42,650 nucleotides of DNA. Origin: Candidatus Marinimicrobia bacterium CG08_land_8_20_14_0_20_45_22 (GTDB lineage: Bacteria; Fidelibacterota; UBA2242). Where the stretch lies: contig PEYN01000091.1 of NCBI GenBank assembly GCA_002774355.1, positions 1 through 42,650 of the forward strand, written 5' to 3'. Each line of letters opens with the position of its first letter. Positions within the stretch are counted from its first letter, which is position 1. The translations under genes were made by a program, and so were the position numbers. The notes under the pieces are model-generated. The model was not told the DNA's origin. It did no database searches and saw only the letters and a program-made list of their open reading frames with translations. Below are positions 15,657-24,531 of this stretch, piece by piece.

Positions 15657-15787
15657 AACCGCAGAGAGTTCACAGAGAACGCAGTCCCGACCATTCGGGA
15701 TTTTAATTTCTTTTTTATTTTGTTAAGTTTCACCTCGTTGTTGATTTAACTATTTGTAATTAATTATTCTCTGTGCGCTCAGCGGTG
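15657..15787. repeat. MITE-like element with imperfect terminal inverted repeats
   Basis: Left arm AACCGCAGAGAGTTCACAGAG (start 15657) and right arm TTCTCTGTGCGCTCAGCGG (15767-15785) are imperfect inverted repeats of about 20 bp around 80-100 bp of AT-rich DNA. An inner hairpin, TCCCGA-ccat-TCGGGA (15685-15700), is followed by a T-rich stretch and could act as a terminator. Similar ACCGCAGAG...CTCTGCGG repeats are scattered in many unrelated bacterial genomes. No ORF inside. Confidence 0.6.
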
Positions 15788-15812
15788 AATTATTTAGGTT
15801 AGATATGAAGGT

Positions 15813-17267
15813 TTAAAATCGCGTCAACTTAGTAACAACTTCGATATGCGGCGTATGGGGAAAGAGATCAATCGGCTGAACAGATTCGATTTTGTAATCA
15901 CCTGTTTGTACGATGGTTTTAAGGTCTCGAACCTGCGTGGAAGGATTACAGGAAATATAAACGATGCGCGATGGATTCAGCGGTAAAATGTCCTGAACAA
16001 GTTTGGGATGCATACCGATTCGCGGCGGATCGATGATTAACACATCCGGTTTCGGCGAATCATGCGCTAGTTCCGGAGATTTCCGGAAGAATTGATCGAG
16101 ATCGCCCAGTATAAATTGGGCATTATCGATGCCGTTTCGCGAGGCATTTGCCACCGCATCTTGAATCGCCGACGGTACGATTTCGAAACCGACGACCTGT
16201 TTGGCGGCGCTTGCTAAAAAGAGTGAGATGCTTCCTGTTCCACAGTATAAATCCCAGACGGTTTCCGTTTTCCGAACGCCGGCGGCGGCTCGGATGGTTT
16301 CATATAATTTTTCCGCCATCCCGGTATTCGTCTGGAAAAACGATGCGGGAGAAATCTTGAAGGATAAATCACCAAGTTTTTCTTCGATGAAATCCTGCCC
16401 GAAAAGCAGGTTTGTTTTTTCTCCGATCGTCGTTCCGGAAACCGCACGCGTGACCGTATTGACGAAGGAAACGAGATTAGGTAACGCTTTGATTAATTTA
16501 GCGATTAAAGGTTCGAAGATTTTAGGCGAATCATCGTGCGTGACGATATTGATCATCAAATTTCCGGTGCGTTCGCCCTTTCGGAGAACCAGATGTCTTA
16601 AGAAACCATCGTGCCGGATTGTATCGAAAGCGGTGAGGTGATTTTCGAGGGAGAAAGTGCGAACGATTCGGAGAACAGTCGGAGTCTCTTCCGGCGCGAT
16701 CAGACAATCGTCGATGTCGATGGCTTTCATATAATTTCCCGGAACGCGCAGACCCAAAGCAAAATCTTCCGGTTTTTCGGCATCGTTCTGCCCAATCCGC
16801 CATCGTCGATTGGAAAACGCGAATTCCATTTTATTGCGATAACGGAGTGTTTTTTGCGAAGGGATTGTCGGTTGAACTTCGACATCTGTGAATTGTCCAA
16901 GATGCTGGTAGATTTCTGCAATCTGTTCGTGGAAATAATCCGTTTGCGCTTTGTAAGGAATGTTTTGATGTTTGCAACCGCCGCAATGATGAAAATAGGG
17001 ACAAAGCGCCGGAATCTCCTGCTCGCTTGGCTTGATGATTTCGCGGATTTTCGCTTCAGCAAAAGTCGATTTTGCCTGTGTGATTTGCGCGCGCACAATC
17101 TGTCCTGGAACCGCTTCATTTCCGACGAAAATGATATAATTGTCAACATGGGCGATGCCCGCTCCTCCGAAAGCTAGCCGATTGATTTTCAAATCAAGGA
17201 TCTGATTTTTACGAACGGGGCGCACATCTTGGCGATTGGTGAAATTGGCAGAGGAAGGATTTTTCAC
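15813..17267 (-). CDS. 23S rRNA (uracil-C5)-methyltransferase, RlmD/TrmA (RumA) family
   Basis: The 484-aa protein has an N-terminal TRAM domain (KINRLAFGGAGIAHVDNYIIFV), which binds RNA. A [4Fe-4S] cysteine cluster follows: C89, C95 and C98 in CPYFHHCGGC, with the fourth Cys in DIDDCLIAPEE. The SAM-binding motif is WDLYCGTGSISLFLA and the catalytic Cys lies in YISCNPST. These enzymes methylate uridine C5 in 23S rRNA (U1939 or U747) or tRNA U54; family membership is firm, the exact target is not. The start is a GTG at 17267, because the next upstream stop leaves no ATG. It lies 16 bases after the HD-GYP gene, probably in one operon. Confidence 0.93.
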   Translation of the reverse strand: MKNPSSANFTNRQDVRPVRKNQILDLKINRLAFGGAGIAHVDNYIIFVGNEAVPGQIVRAQITQAKSTFAEAKIREIIKPSEQEIPALCPYFHHCGGCKHQNIPYKAQTDYFHEQIAEIYQHLGQFTDVEVQPTIPSQKTLRYRNKMEFAFSNRRWRIGQNDAEKPEDFALGLRVPGNYMKAIDIDDCLIAPEETPTVLRIVRTFSLENHLTAFDTIRHDGFLRHLVLRKGERTGNLMINIVTHDDSPKIFEPLIAKLIKALPNLVSFVNTVTRAVSGTTIGEKTNLLFGQDFIEEKLGDLSFKISPASFFQTNTGMAEKLYETIRAAAGVRKTETVWDLYCGTGSISLFLASAAKQVVGFEIVPSAIQDAVANASRNGIDNAQFILGDLDQFFRKSPELAHDSPKPDVLIIDPPRIGMHPKLVQDILPLNPSRIVYISCNPSTQVRDLKTIVQTGDYKIESVQPIDLFPHTPHIEVVTKLTRF

Positions 17268-17283
17268 GCGAATTGGAATATCT

Positions 17284-18987
17284 TTAAAACGTAATATTCA
17301 CGTCGTCGATCTGAGAATGATCCATGAATTTTTGAGCATAGGCGAGATAGATTTTTTTCTCAACAAAAATCCTGAAAAGTTCCGGATCTATGTGGCGGTC
17401 TTTTGCCATGAACATCATGATTTTCATTGCCTCAGACAATGTTTTGCCTTTTTTATACGGGCGATCTTTTGCGGTTAGCGCCTCGAAAATATCGGCTAAC
17501 GCCATGATCTTGGATTGTGGCATCAGCCTTTCCTCGGTCAAGTGATTCGGATATCCGCTACCATCTAGTTTTTCGTGATGCGCGCCGGCGATTTCCGGAA
17601 TGCGGCGGAGTTTTTTAGGGTAAGGTAATTTTTCAAGCATTTTAATCGTCACGACAACGTGGTTGTTGATGATTTGGCGTTCTTTTTCGGTTAATGTTCC
17701 TCGCTGGATGGTGAGATTTGTCACCTCGTCTTCGTTTAAGATCGGCTCATCTAAATTTTCAACCGTGATCCGGTTTTCGGAAATTTGCTGAATTTTAGCG
17801 ATTTTTTCCGGCGCCATAAATTCGCCGCCCGTGTTCGCAGTTTTGACAAACTGATAATCTGCCTCGATTTGATGGATTCGTTCCTGTAATTCATTATCGA
17901 TTTGACTGAAGTTTTTGACTATTCCGGCAGCTTTGAGTTTTTCTTCGAGGGCGGCGATCTTCGCGTCGCGTTTGAGAGTTTCGAATCGGGCTTGCACGGT
18001 ATTCAGTCGATCATAAATTGTCTCAAGTTTGGTGGATTTATCAACGATGTATTCGGGCGTTGTAATTTTGCCGATATCGTGCATCCATGCGGCGATTCGC
18101 AATTCTTTGAGGTTATCGGCGTCAAATGTGACATCAGCATATTTTCCGGTGTTGACGGAATTAACTTCCTGGGCGATCATCATCGTCAGTTCGGCAACGC
18201 GTTGAATGTGGCCGGCGGTATAAGGTGATTTTTCATCGATGGCGGCGGCGATGACCTGGATGAACGACTCGAATAATTTTTCAAGGTCTTGAATTAGACG
18301 CGTATTGGTGATGGAAACTGCCGCCTGTGAAGCGAGCGAAACGATGATTTCTTCTGCGGCGCGCGAAAAGGGAATGACTTCGCCTGAGAGATGATCAACA
18401 GCGTTAAGAATCTGCACGACACCGATGATCAAGTTTTCATGGTTTCGCATCGGAACGACGAGCATGGATTTGGAGCGATAACCGGTTTTATTGTCAAAAG
18501 CGCGCGTTCCGGTAAAATCGAATCCTTTCACGTCATATACGTCAGGAATATTGACGCTTTGTCCTGTTAATGCGACATGCGCGCTGACCATCGCGTGATT
18601 TGGCGTGCCGTTTTCGAGGTAGAGCTTTACCGGATACCAATTGATCGGATTCGCTGATGTCCCGCCCATGCTGATTTTCAGCGAGTTCGTTTTGACAATC
18701 TCGAACCGAAGCGTTTTTTGATCGTCATTCACCATATAAAGCGTTCCGCCATCGGCATTGGTGAATAGCATGGCTTGTTCGAGAATCATCTGAAGAAGTT
18801 TTGGAAGGTCATGCTCGGCGGAAAGTGCCGCGCCGATTTTTGACAAGTTCCGAACTGTCTCGCAGAGTTGACCGACATAGGAATGGATTTCCTCCGGACT
18901 GGCCTTCATTGCTTCGGAAAGGTGCGGATTGTCAAAGAATTCGTTAATTGGGTCGATCATTTCACGGTTATTTTCTTTGTTTATCAT
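17284..18987 (-). CDS. GAF-domain HD-GYP phosphodiesterase with a long insertion
   Basis: The 567-aa cytoplasmic protein has a GAF sensor domain (about residues 50-235), then an HD-GYP domain. The HD metal ligands are present: H260 in YTAGHIQRV and H303-D304 in MHDIGK. The GYP signature HHEKLDGSGYP is intact (470-480), so cyclic-di-GMP hydrolysis is expected. The odd part is the distance between HDIGK and HHE, about 165 residues against roughly 65 in ordinary HD-GYPs. An insertion of about 100 residues (about 320-430) contains a predicted coiled coil, AALEEKLKAAG...NELQERIHQIEADY. The start overlaps the stop of the upstream CPBP gene by 4 nt (ATGA-type coupling), and rlmD-like follows. A GGDEF protein at 38059 could supply the substrate. 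Confidence 0.93.
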   Translation of the reverse strand: MINKENNREMIDPINEFFDNPHLSEAMKASPEEIHSYVGQLCETVRNLSKIGAALSAEHDLPKLLQMILEQAMLFTNADGGTLYMVNDDQKTLRFEIVKTNSLKISMGGTSANPINWYPVKLYLENGTPNHAMVSAHVALTGQSVNIPDVYDVKGFDFTGTRAFDNKTGYRSKSMLVVPMRNHENLIIGVVQILNAVDHLSGEVIPFSRAAEEIIVSLASQAAVSITNTRLIQDLEKLFESFIQVIAAAIDEKSPYTAGHIQRVAELTMMIAQEVNSVNTGKYADVTFDADNLKELRIAAWMHDIGKITTPEYIVDKSTKLETIYDRLNTVQARFETLKRDAKIAALEEKLKAAGIVKNFSQIDNELQERIHQIEADYQFVKTANTGGEFMAPEKIAKIQQISENRITVENLDEPILNEDEVTNLTIQRGTLTEKERQIINNHVVVTIKMLEKLPYPKKLRRIPEIAGAHHEKLDGSGYPNHLTEERLMPQSKIMALADIFEALTAKDRPYKKGKTLSEAMKIMMFMAKDRHIDPELFRIFVEKKIYLAYAQKFMDHSQIDDVNITF

Positions 18988-21900
18988 AGGTTTTTGCCTG
19001 GTTGAAATTTATCAATGTAACGTCTTAGGTATTTCGTACATCTGAAGTCTCTCTTTTCGGTCAATAACCAAATAACGATCATGGCAGTGATAACCGACAT
19101 CAGTAAAGCAATTGCTCGCGCCTGAGCCGAACCAGATTGAATGAGTTCAATGATGGTTTGAATGACGCATAACCCGATTCCGGTATAAAAGTAGGATGGG
19201 ATATTATCTCGGAGAAAATAGATGACGCCGAACGAAATCCAAATGATGATTAGTCCAATTGAAAGCGCATTGGCCATATATCCCGTCAATGTCCGAATTC
19301 CTGTCGGTTGAAAAATAAGCGCCAACACAGTTATCGCTAAAATCCGGTAAATCGGTTTTGATAGGCCATTTTTCAGTAGCCAGACAGCGATAGCCAGAAA
19401 TCCACCCAGCGCAATTCCCCGGATGATTGGTGAAACGACGACAGAGATGAAAGGCAGAGAATAGGATAAATATTGTGGAATCGAAAAAGTCGAAGCGAAT
19501 TCCTGAGGCACAAAGTTCGCAATGAGCCAGTAGCGAATTTTAATGGCGCCAAGAATTCCCGCGATCATGACGATTGCCCCCAAAACCGCATCTTCAGAAT
19601 TCAAAATGCGCTGTTCTCTGTTAAACGATTTGCCGGCGGTCGAATATAAGACAAGAAATGAAACCATTACGAGAATTAATCCGCCTCCGAGACCCATGGC
19701 TTTAAAAATGGAAATGACGGTATAGGCTACTTTCCACACACCAAACGACCAGCTGGTATCGTAATCGAGAACAGCATAACGTAAAGAAGTTATCTGATTG
19801 ATAAAAATCGCCGTTACAAGAATTGTCGTGACGATAAGAGGCGTTTTCCAGCGAATTCTGAAATGATCGATTTTTTTCAAAATGACGGAAACCGCCGCAA
19901 AAAAGGCGCCGACGCCGGTCAGTATCATGAGCCAAAGCCGGACAGTTTGTCCCGTTGTTTGTTGCGTTTCGGTGCGTACCCATTCTTCGGGAAGTTTATA
20001 CAGAATTTCGAAAGTCGAAACATCATCGCCTTTAATCACGCATTTAAGCCGAAGGTGCGCATTTTCGACATCAGCGGGGTGATCTTTATTGGATTCCCAG
20101 ACAAAAGTGAAGTCTGTTCGATTCTTCAATTTCTTGGATGAAGACTCGATGAGATGGAAATCGCCCAGTTGGTAATCTTGCTGAGTCAGATATTCTTCGG
20201 CTCGGAGCCTCGCATTTTCCTGACTAAGCGAAAAATCGGACGCATTTTCATCCAACGCATGATCAAAACCGACGACCGCGTTGTCCATTGGATGGATATA
20301 AATCCGGTATTCCTCTTTTTGAAGCGGTTTAAAAAAGCGAATGCTCCAAACGGATGTGCTTTTTAAGTTTTGGACAAGAATCGCGTTCAGCTTTTGGGTG
20401 GAAGATTTTTCCAGAATATACTGACCTTGTAGCGATTCGTAGTAACTTTCCAAACCAATAGCGTATCGAAAACTTTCGGGATCGACGCCGCGTTTCGTTA
20501 AGAAATATTTTGCGGTGTTGACGGCTTCGGCGGGTGAAACCGAATAACGATAAAACTCGCCGATGCGCTCGACTGGCAGAAAAAGAACCAAAACGAACAG
20601 GAAGACAAGAATCAGGCCGGTTTTTTTCCGCCTAACGGATAAAGATTCGTAGATATATTCCGGCAAATGAATTTCAATACTAACCGGTTTGAGGTGTTCG
20701 GGATTTTGTGACTCATTCAGCAAAGGCGCAATGTCCGAAAAACTGCGATGGCGAACATAAGAGATCAGGTTATAGATTAGCGGAATGAGAATGATGAACG
20801 CGGAGGCGATCGCAGTGGTGATCAAGTACGGATCGCTTGTCTTAATCAGTATGAATGATGTGTAAAGCGCATCAACCGTGTAGTGCCAGATCAGGACGGT
20901 CAGAATGTCGAATTTAAGGAAAATGATTCCGATGAAAACCCCAAACAATCCGACTTCAAATCCCCGAATCCAGAAAGGTTGGTTAGGATAATTGGCATGT
21001 GCGAAGCCCCAGATCACCGCCGGAATGAAAACGGCTAACGTCCGGGATTTCAGAATTTTCTCAAAGAACGGGATCGAGAACATTCGGAATGAGAATTCCT
21101 CAGTTACGGCAGGGAGGAAGCCCGTTAACAGTACGAAAAACCACGGGAAAACGGTGTTCAGGACATCCGAATAGGAAATATCGGCAGGTGCCCAGACGCC
21201 ATGATTCCGACCGATCAGATAGAAAATCGTCTGAAACGCCATAAAAACGATGGCAAGCGAAATGCCAACAATGGTACTCATCAGGAATGATTTACTCCGA
21301 ATTCCCGTGAGACTAAAAGTGCCGGTCAGCGTAAGTTTTTTGGGGTAGCGACTTCTGTAAAACGCTTCTCCGGCGCCCGTCACAATGAGGACGAGGATTC
21401 CATAAAATATTGCCTGAAGGAAAGCTTTCAGGATGATTGATCCATAAAAATTGCTCAGCGTTTGATTGGTGTCGAACTGAAACATTAAAACCGGGATTTC
21501 ATTCAGGACGGAAAATAACTGAAGTACAAAGGCAATCCCTCCGAAAATGAGAGCGGTTTTTAGTCGAAGATTCTTTCGTGATAACTGTTGGAAAAATACG
21601 ACAAGCGCCGCGATGAGAATCAGTATGTAAAAGAAAAACGCGGCGGTGGATGTGGTCGTATTCAGAGAGCGTAGATGCTGATAGTCGCGCGTCCATTGCT
21701 CGGCAACTTTTAGATATTTATGGAACTCGCCGATTTGATTTCCCTGAACCGTGACGTCGAGACGATAGGTTGCGTCATGGATTTCAACGCCTCTTTTTTT
21801 GTAAGTGAAGACGTAATCGATGCGGTTCGGCTTGACTTGTGTTTTTTCTTCGAGGAATTCCCATCGGTTCAGATCGATTTTTAGAATATCTGTCAAAAAT

Positions 21901-22364
21901 CGGTTAGATTTCCGTTTGGCTTGATCGATTGAAATACTCGGCGAAGTGGCTTCTTCCGGGATTGTATGCTCGAAAAGCGTGACGCTTCCGTCGGGAGAAA
22001 CGTTGACTTTCAACTCCTCTTTGGATAGCGGTTTGAACCATCGGTTTGACCAACGCCAGATTTTGAAATCTTCATTGAGCAGACTTCTCGACTCTTCAAT
22101 GCCGACCTCTTTTTCCAGAAAGGTCTTAGACTGATCGTCGTAGTCAAACGCGACGGCGTGATGATAATCTGAAACCGAAATGTTCATCCGCCGCAGGAAT
22201 TGTTCCGCGACCTGCCGCGATTCTTTTCTGTCCACGTCGAAGCGAATGGTCTGCTCGGGAAATGCCTTTCCGTAATTTTTGTATTCAAAAAATCCAGCAC
22301 CGATCAAGCAGAAAAGACTGATGAAAAGGAGAATTCGATTTTTAGGGTTAAGATGCTGTTCCAT
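18984..22364 (-). CDS. Large CPBP (Rce1/abortive-infection) family membrane protein with duplicated extracytoplasmic domain
   Basis: This 1126-aa polytopic protein starts with a transmembrane helix (about 10-27), then an extracytoplasmic domain A (30-232). A multi-helix CPBP core (240-530) contains EEFSFR (422-427), H456 in FAHANYP and H494, the expected CPBP/Rce1 metal and catalytic residues. Another helix (580-597) precedes a second extracytoplasmic domain B (605-800) and a second multi-helix region (805-1115). Domains A and B share RFFKPL / RWFKPL, KEE(L/Y)(K/R), EQA(K/R) and a closing EW(T/R)R; they look like PepSY-like halves of a duplication. The second membrane half lacks EExxxR. CPBP proteases process membrane or prenylated proteins. 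Coupled by 4 nt to the HD-GYP gene. The substrate is unknown. Confidence 0.85.
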   Translation of the reverse strand: MEQHLNPKNRILLFISLFCLIGAGFFEYKNYGKAFPEQTIRFDVDRKESRQVAEQFLRRMNISVSDYHHAVAFDYDDQSKTFLEKEVGIEESRSLLNEDFKIWRWSNRWFKPLSKEELKVNVSPDGSVTLFEHTIPEEATSPSISIDQAKRKSNRFLTDILKIDLNRWEFLEEKTQVKPNRIDYVFTYKKRGVEIHDATYRLDVTVQGNQIGEFHKYLKVAEQWTRDYQHLRSLNTTTSTAAFFFYILILIAALVVFFQQLSRKNLRLKTALIFGGIAFVLQLFSVLNEIPVLMFQFDTNQTLSNFYGSIILKAFLQAIFYGILVLIVTGAGEAFYRSRYPKKLTLTGTFSLTGIRSKSFLMSTIVGISLAIVFMAFQTIFYLIGRNHGVWAPADISYSDVLNTVFPWFFVLLTGFLPAVTEEFSFRMFSIPFFEKILKSRTLAVFIPAVIWGFAHANYPNQPFWIRGFEVGLFGVFIGIIFLKFDILTVLIWHYTVDALYTSFILIKTSDPYLITTAIASAFIILIPLIYNLISYVRHRSFSDIAPLLNESQNPEHLKPVSIEIHLPEYIYESLSVRRKKTGLILVFLFVLVLFLPVERIGEFYRYSVSPAEAVNTAKYFLTKRGVDPESFRYAIGLESYYESLQGQYILEKSSTQKLNAILVQNLKSTSVWSIRFFKPLQKEEYRIYIHPMDNAVVGFDHALDENASDFSLSQENARLRAEEYLTQQDYQLGDFHLIESSSKKLKNRTDFTFVWESNKDHPADVENAHLRLKCVIKGDDVSTFEILYKLPEEWVRTETQQTTGQTVRLWLMILTGVGAFFAAVSVILKKIDHFRIRWKTPLIVTTILVTAIFINQITSLRYAVLDYDTSWSFGVWKVAYTVISIFKAMGLGGGLILVMVSFLVLYSTAGKSFNREQRILNSEDAVLGAIVMIAGILGAIKIRYWLIANFVPQEFASTFSIPQYLSYSLPFISVVVSPIIRGIALGGFLAIAVWLLKNGLSKPIYRILAITVLALIFQPTGIRTLTGYMANALSIGLIIIWISFGVIYFLRDNIPSYFYTGIGLCVIQTIIELIQSGSAQARAIALLMSVITAMIVIWLLTEKRDFRCTKYLRRYIDKFQPGKNL

Positions 22365-22423
22365 GATTCGTTTACTTTAGTTTCATAATATTGCTGAATA
22401 AAATAATTGGAATTTCGATAAAA

Positions 22424-22454
22424 ACAAAAGACTCCGTTGAACAACGGAGTCTTT
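22424..22454 (-). terminator. Rho-independent terminator
   Basis: Near-perfect 12-13 bp stem AAAGACTCCGTTG / CAACGGAGTCTTT, followed on the minus strand by TTGTTTTTA. It ends the 76-aa repeat-protein gene and, in the other direction, could insulate the CPBP promoter. Confidence 0.9.
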
Positions 22455-22495
22455 GAACATTTTTAAAAAAGAAAATAGTCGGTATAGAAAGAGGA

Positions 22496-22726
22496 TTAGC
22501 CTTTTCTTCCGCGAGCCATTTTCGCACGGGAAACGTCGCCGACTTTGTCCACGAAATAGAGATAACCTTTCTCTCTTTTCACGCCACATTTAGCCATAAC
22601 GACTGCGCCGCCACCTTTTTCACCGCCGCGAGCCATTTTCGAACGAGCCACATCTCCATTCTTGTCAAGGTAGTAAAGGTAACCCTTTTCCTTCTTGACG
22701 CCACAATTTTTAACTTTTTCTGCCAT
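22496..22726 (-). CDS. Small two-repeat basic protein (76 aa), unknown function
   Basis: The protein is two tandem copies of a module of about 32 residues. Each copy has CGVK(K/R)EKGYLY(Y/F), then (L/V)DK.GDV(A/S)R(S/A)KMARG, joined by a glycine linker (EKGGGAVVMAK). It is small, basic and has no signal peptide, so it is probably cytoplasmic. A perfect AAGGAGGT six bases before ATG 22726, a TTGACA-type promoter and a strong terminator indicate a well-expressed single gene. One cysteine per repeat is conserved and could bind a metal, or simply be structural; the KGYLY.DK.GDV pattern suggests a small beta-sheet with lysine-rich surface, possibly nucleic-acid binding. That is inference; I recognise no named family. 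Confidence 0.9.
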   Translation of the reverse strand: MAEKVKNCGVKKEKGYLYYLDKNGDVARSKMARGGEKGGGAVVMAKCGVKREKGYLYFVDKVGDVSRAKMARGRKG

Positions 22727-22773
22727 GATAAAACCTCCTTGTTGATTAACTGCAGACTTCATTCATTGTCTAA

Positions 22774-22802
22774 ATGTTAATAGACAAAATTATAAATGTC
22801 AA
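22774..22802 (-). promoter_or_regulatory. Putative sigma-70 promoter of the 76-aa protein
   Basis: On the minus strand TTGACA (-35), a 17-base spacer and TAACAT (-10, 4 of 6). It lies about 50 bases before the start codon. A TAATTTTG box inside the spacer also matches the Bacteroidota -7 motif TAnnTTTG. Confidence 0.45.
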
Positions 22803-22853
22803 GAGTTTCTTCCGTCGGAACGAAAAATATTTTCAGATATAGGCTGGTTATTC

Positions 22854-23006
22854 ATGTGTTTTGGATTTATTAACGTATTAAAAACAAGTCTTTTCATGTC
22901 TCATTTTTCAGATTATGGCTTTGACGACGTCGTCGAAAAACCGTTTATGGTCGCGAATCTTGCTCGGGCATTGAAAAATGTTCTGAAAAAAGAATTAAAG
23001 AAATGA
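22854..23006 (+). pseudogene. 3' remnant of a response regulator / hybrid kinase receiver domain
   Basis: The 36 codons from 22896 read MSHFSDYGFDDVVEKPFMVA then NLARALKNVLKKELKK. This is the end of a receiver domain: the conserved Lys-Pro before the last helix is present (EKPF), and DYGF..VVEKP is typical of REC domains in hybrid histidine kinases. The phosphoacceptor Asp and everything upstream are missing; the codons between 22854 and 22895 (MCFGFINVLKTSLF) do not fit the family. It is most likely a decayed 5'-deleted gene. No convincing promoter or ribosome site precedes it. Confidence 0.65.
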
Positions 23007-23023
23007 TCGTAAAACAAGTGCTT

Positions 23024-24241
23024 TTATTCTTGGACGCCATAGTGTTGGCTGACGATTCGTTCGGTTTCCATGGCGATGACCAATTCCTCATTGGTTGGAA
23101 TTACCATGACGCGGACGCGGGATTTTTCCGAACTGATTGTGCTTTCCGTTGAACGAATCGTACGGTTTTTAGCCTCATCCAATTCGATTCCTAACTGATC
23201 CAGGTTTTTCATCGATTGACTTCGGACGATATGTGAATTTTCGCCGATTCCTCCGGTAAAAACGATAATGTCAACACCATTCAAAACGCCAATATAAGAG
23301 GCGATATATTTTTTAATTCGGTAACAGAGAACGTTCAACGCTAACTGAGCCTGATAATTACCTGCTTCGGCGGCGGCTTCGATTTCACGCATATCGCTGG
23401 TGAGACCGGAGATGCCCTGAATGCCGCACTGTTTATTGAAAAATGAACTCGCTTCCTCGAGTGTAAAGTTTTCACGCGAGGCGATGGCGAAAATCAGCCC
23501 CGGATCGATGTCGCCGCATCGTGTACCCATGACAACGCCTTCCAGCGGAGTAAATCCCATCGACGTATCCACGGAAATTCCGCCGTTAATGGCGGCGATA
23601 CTGCTTCCGTTTCCGAGATGACAGGTGATGATTTTTAGATCGCGGTAATTTTTGCCAACGATTTCGGCGGCGCGTCTGGAAACGGAAGAATGAGACGATC
23701 CGTGAAATCCGTACCGGCGAATTCCCTGCTGTTTGTAGTATTTATAGGGAATTCCGTAAATGAAAGCATAGTCCGGCATGGCGTTATGAAAAGTCGTATC
23801 GAAAACGCCGACGTTCGGTGTATTAGGCAGATTTTCCAACGCGGCTTCGATTCCTTTGATGTTTGGCGGATTATGAAGCGGTGCATATTCGATACATTCG
23901 TATAGTTTGTCACGAACCTCGTTGTTGATTAAAACGGATTCCTTGAATTTTTCTCCGGCGTGAACCAGACGGTGCCCGACTGCGTCGATTTCGTTCAAAT
24001 TGCCGATGACGCCATACTCAGAATCAACGAGTATTCTCAGAATCGCTTCGATGGCTGTCTGGTGGTTGGTAATATTATTGGAGATTTTCGTTTTATGTCC
24101 ATCGGCGCGCGTATGCGACATGCAAGTTCCGCTGATACCGATGCGTTCAACGAGTCCGCGGCAGAGCACTTGTTGGGTGTGTGTATCGATCATCTGATAT
24201 TTGACCGATGAACTTCCGGAATTGATTGTCAAAACTTTCAT
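23024..24241 (-). CDS. ackA: Acetate kinase
   Basis: The 405-aa protein is a full-length acetate kinase. It has the N-terminal LTINSGSSSVKYQM, the catalytic-region HGSSHSSVSRRAAE, HLGNGSSIAAINGG for phosphate binding, MGFTPLEGVVMGTRCGDIDP, and FTGGIGENS near the C-terminus. It interconverts acetyl phosphate + ADP and acetate + ATP in the cytoplasm, yielding ATP by fermentation or feeding acetate assimilation. The usual partner pta is not adjacent. AAAGG precedes the ATG by six bases. The receiver remnant lies beyond its 3' end on the opposite strand. No unusual changes. Confidence 0.97.
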   Translation of the reverse strand: MKVLTINSGSSSVKYQMIDTHTQQVLCRGLVERIGISGTCMSHTRADGHKTKISNNITNHQTAIEAILRILVDSEYGVIGNLNEIDAVGHRLVHAGEKFKESVLINNEVRDKLYECIEYAPLHNPPNIKGIEAALENLPNTPNVGVFDTTFHNAMPDYAFIYGIPYKYYKQQGIRRYGFHGSSHSSVSRRAAEIVGKNYRDLKIITCHLGNGSSIAAINGGISVDTSMGFTPLEGVVMGTRCGDIDPGLIFAIASRENFTLEEASSFFNKQCGIQGISGLTSDMREIEAAAEAGNYQAQLALNVLCYRIKKYIASYIGVLNGVDIIVFTGGIGENSHIVRSQSMKNLDQLGIELDEAKNRTIRSTESTISSEKSRVRVMVIPTNEELVIAMETERIVSQHYGVQE

Positions 24242-24451
24242 TTGTGACCTTTAAAGGCAGTTAAATTTGTTAAAACGGATGAGAAATAAAATTTGCGAAA
24301 TCGCTCGAATCAAAAACGGGGGATTTTAAGGATTTTTAATCGCATTTCAAACGGTAACTTTCTGTGTCTGAAAATTCAAAAGTCTCTTTAAAAGTAGTAT
24401 GTAAGGTTCGACCTTTCAACTTAATTGGAAGTTGGGTTGCGGAATTTTTGC

Positions 24452-24480
24452 TTGATTTTTAGACGAGAGGCGAATATATT
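24452..24480 (+). promoter_or_regulatory. Putative sigma-70 promoter of the Ig-repeat protein gene
   Basis: TTGATT (-35), exactly 17 bases, TATATT (-10), ending 51 bases before the start codon at 24532. It is the best promoter match in the 290-base gap, which otherwise shows nothing. Confidence 0.55.
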
Positions 24481-24531
24481 CCATGTAGAATTGGAACAAT
24501 GTAAAAATATGAAAAGACCTGGATACGAATT

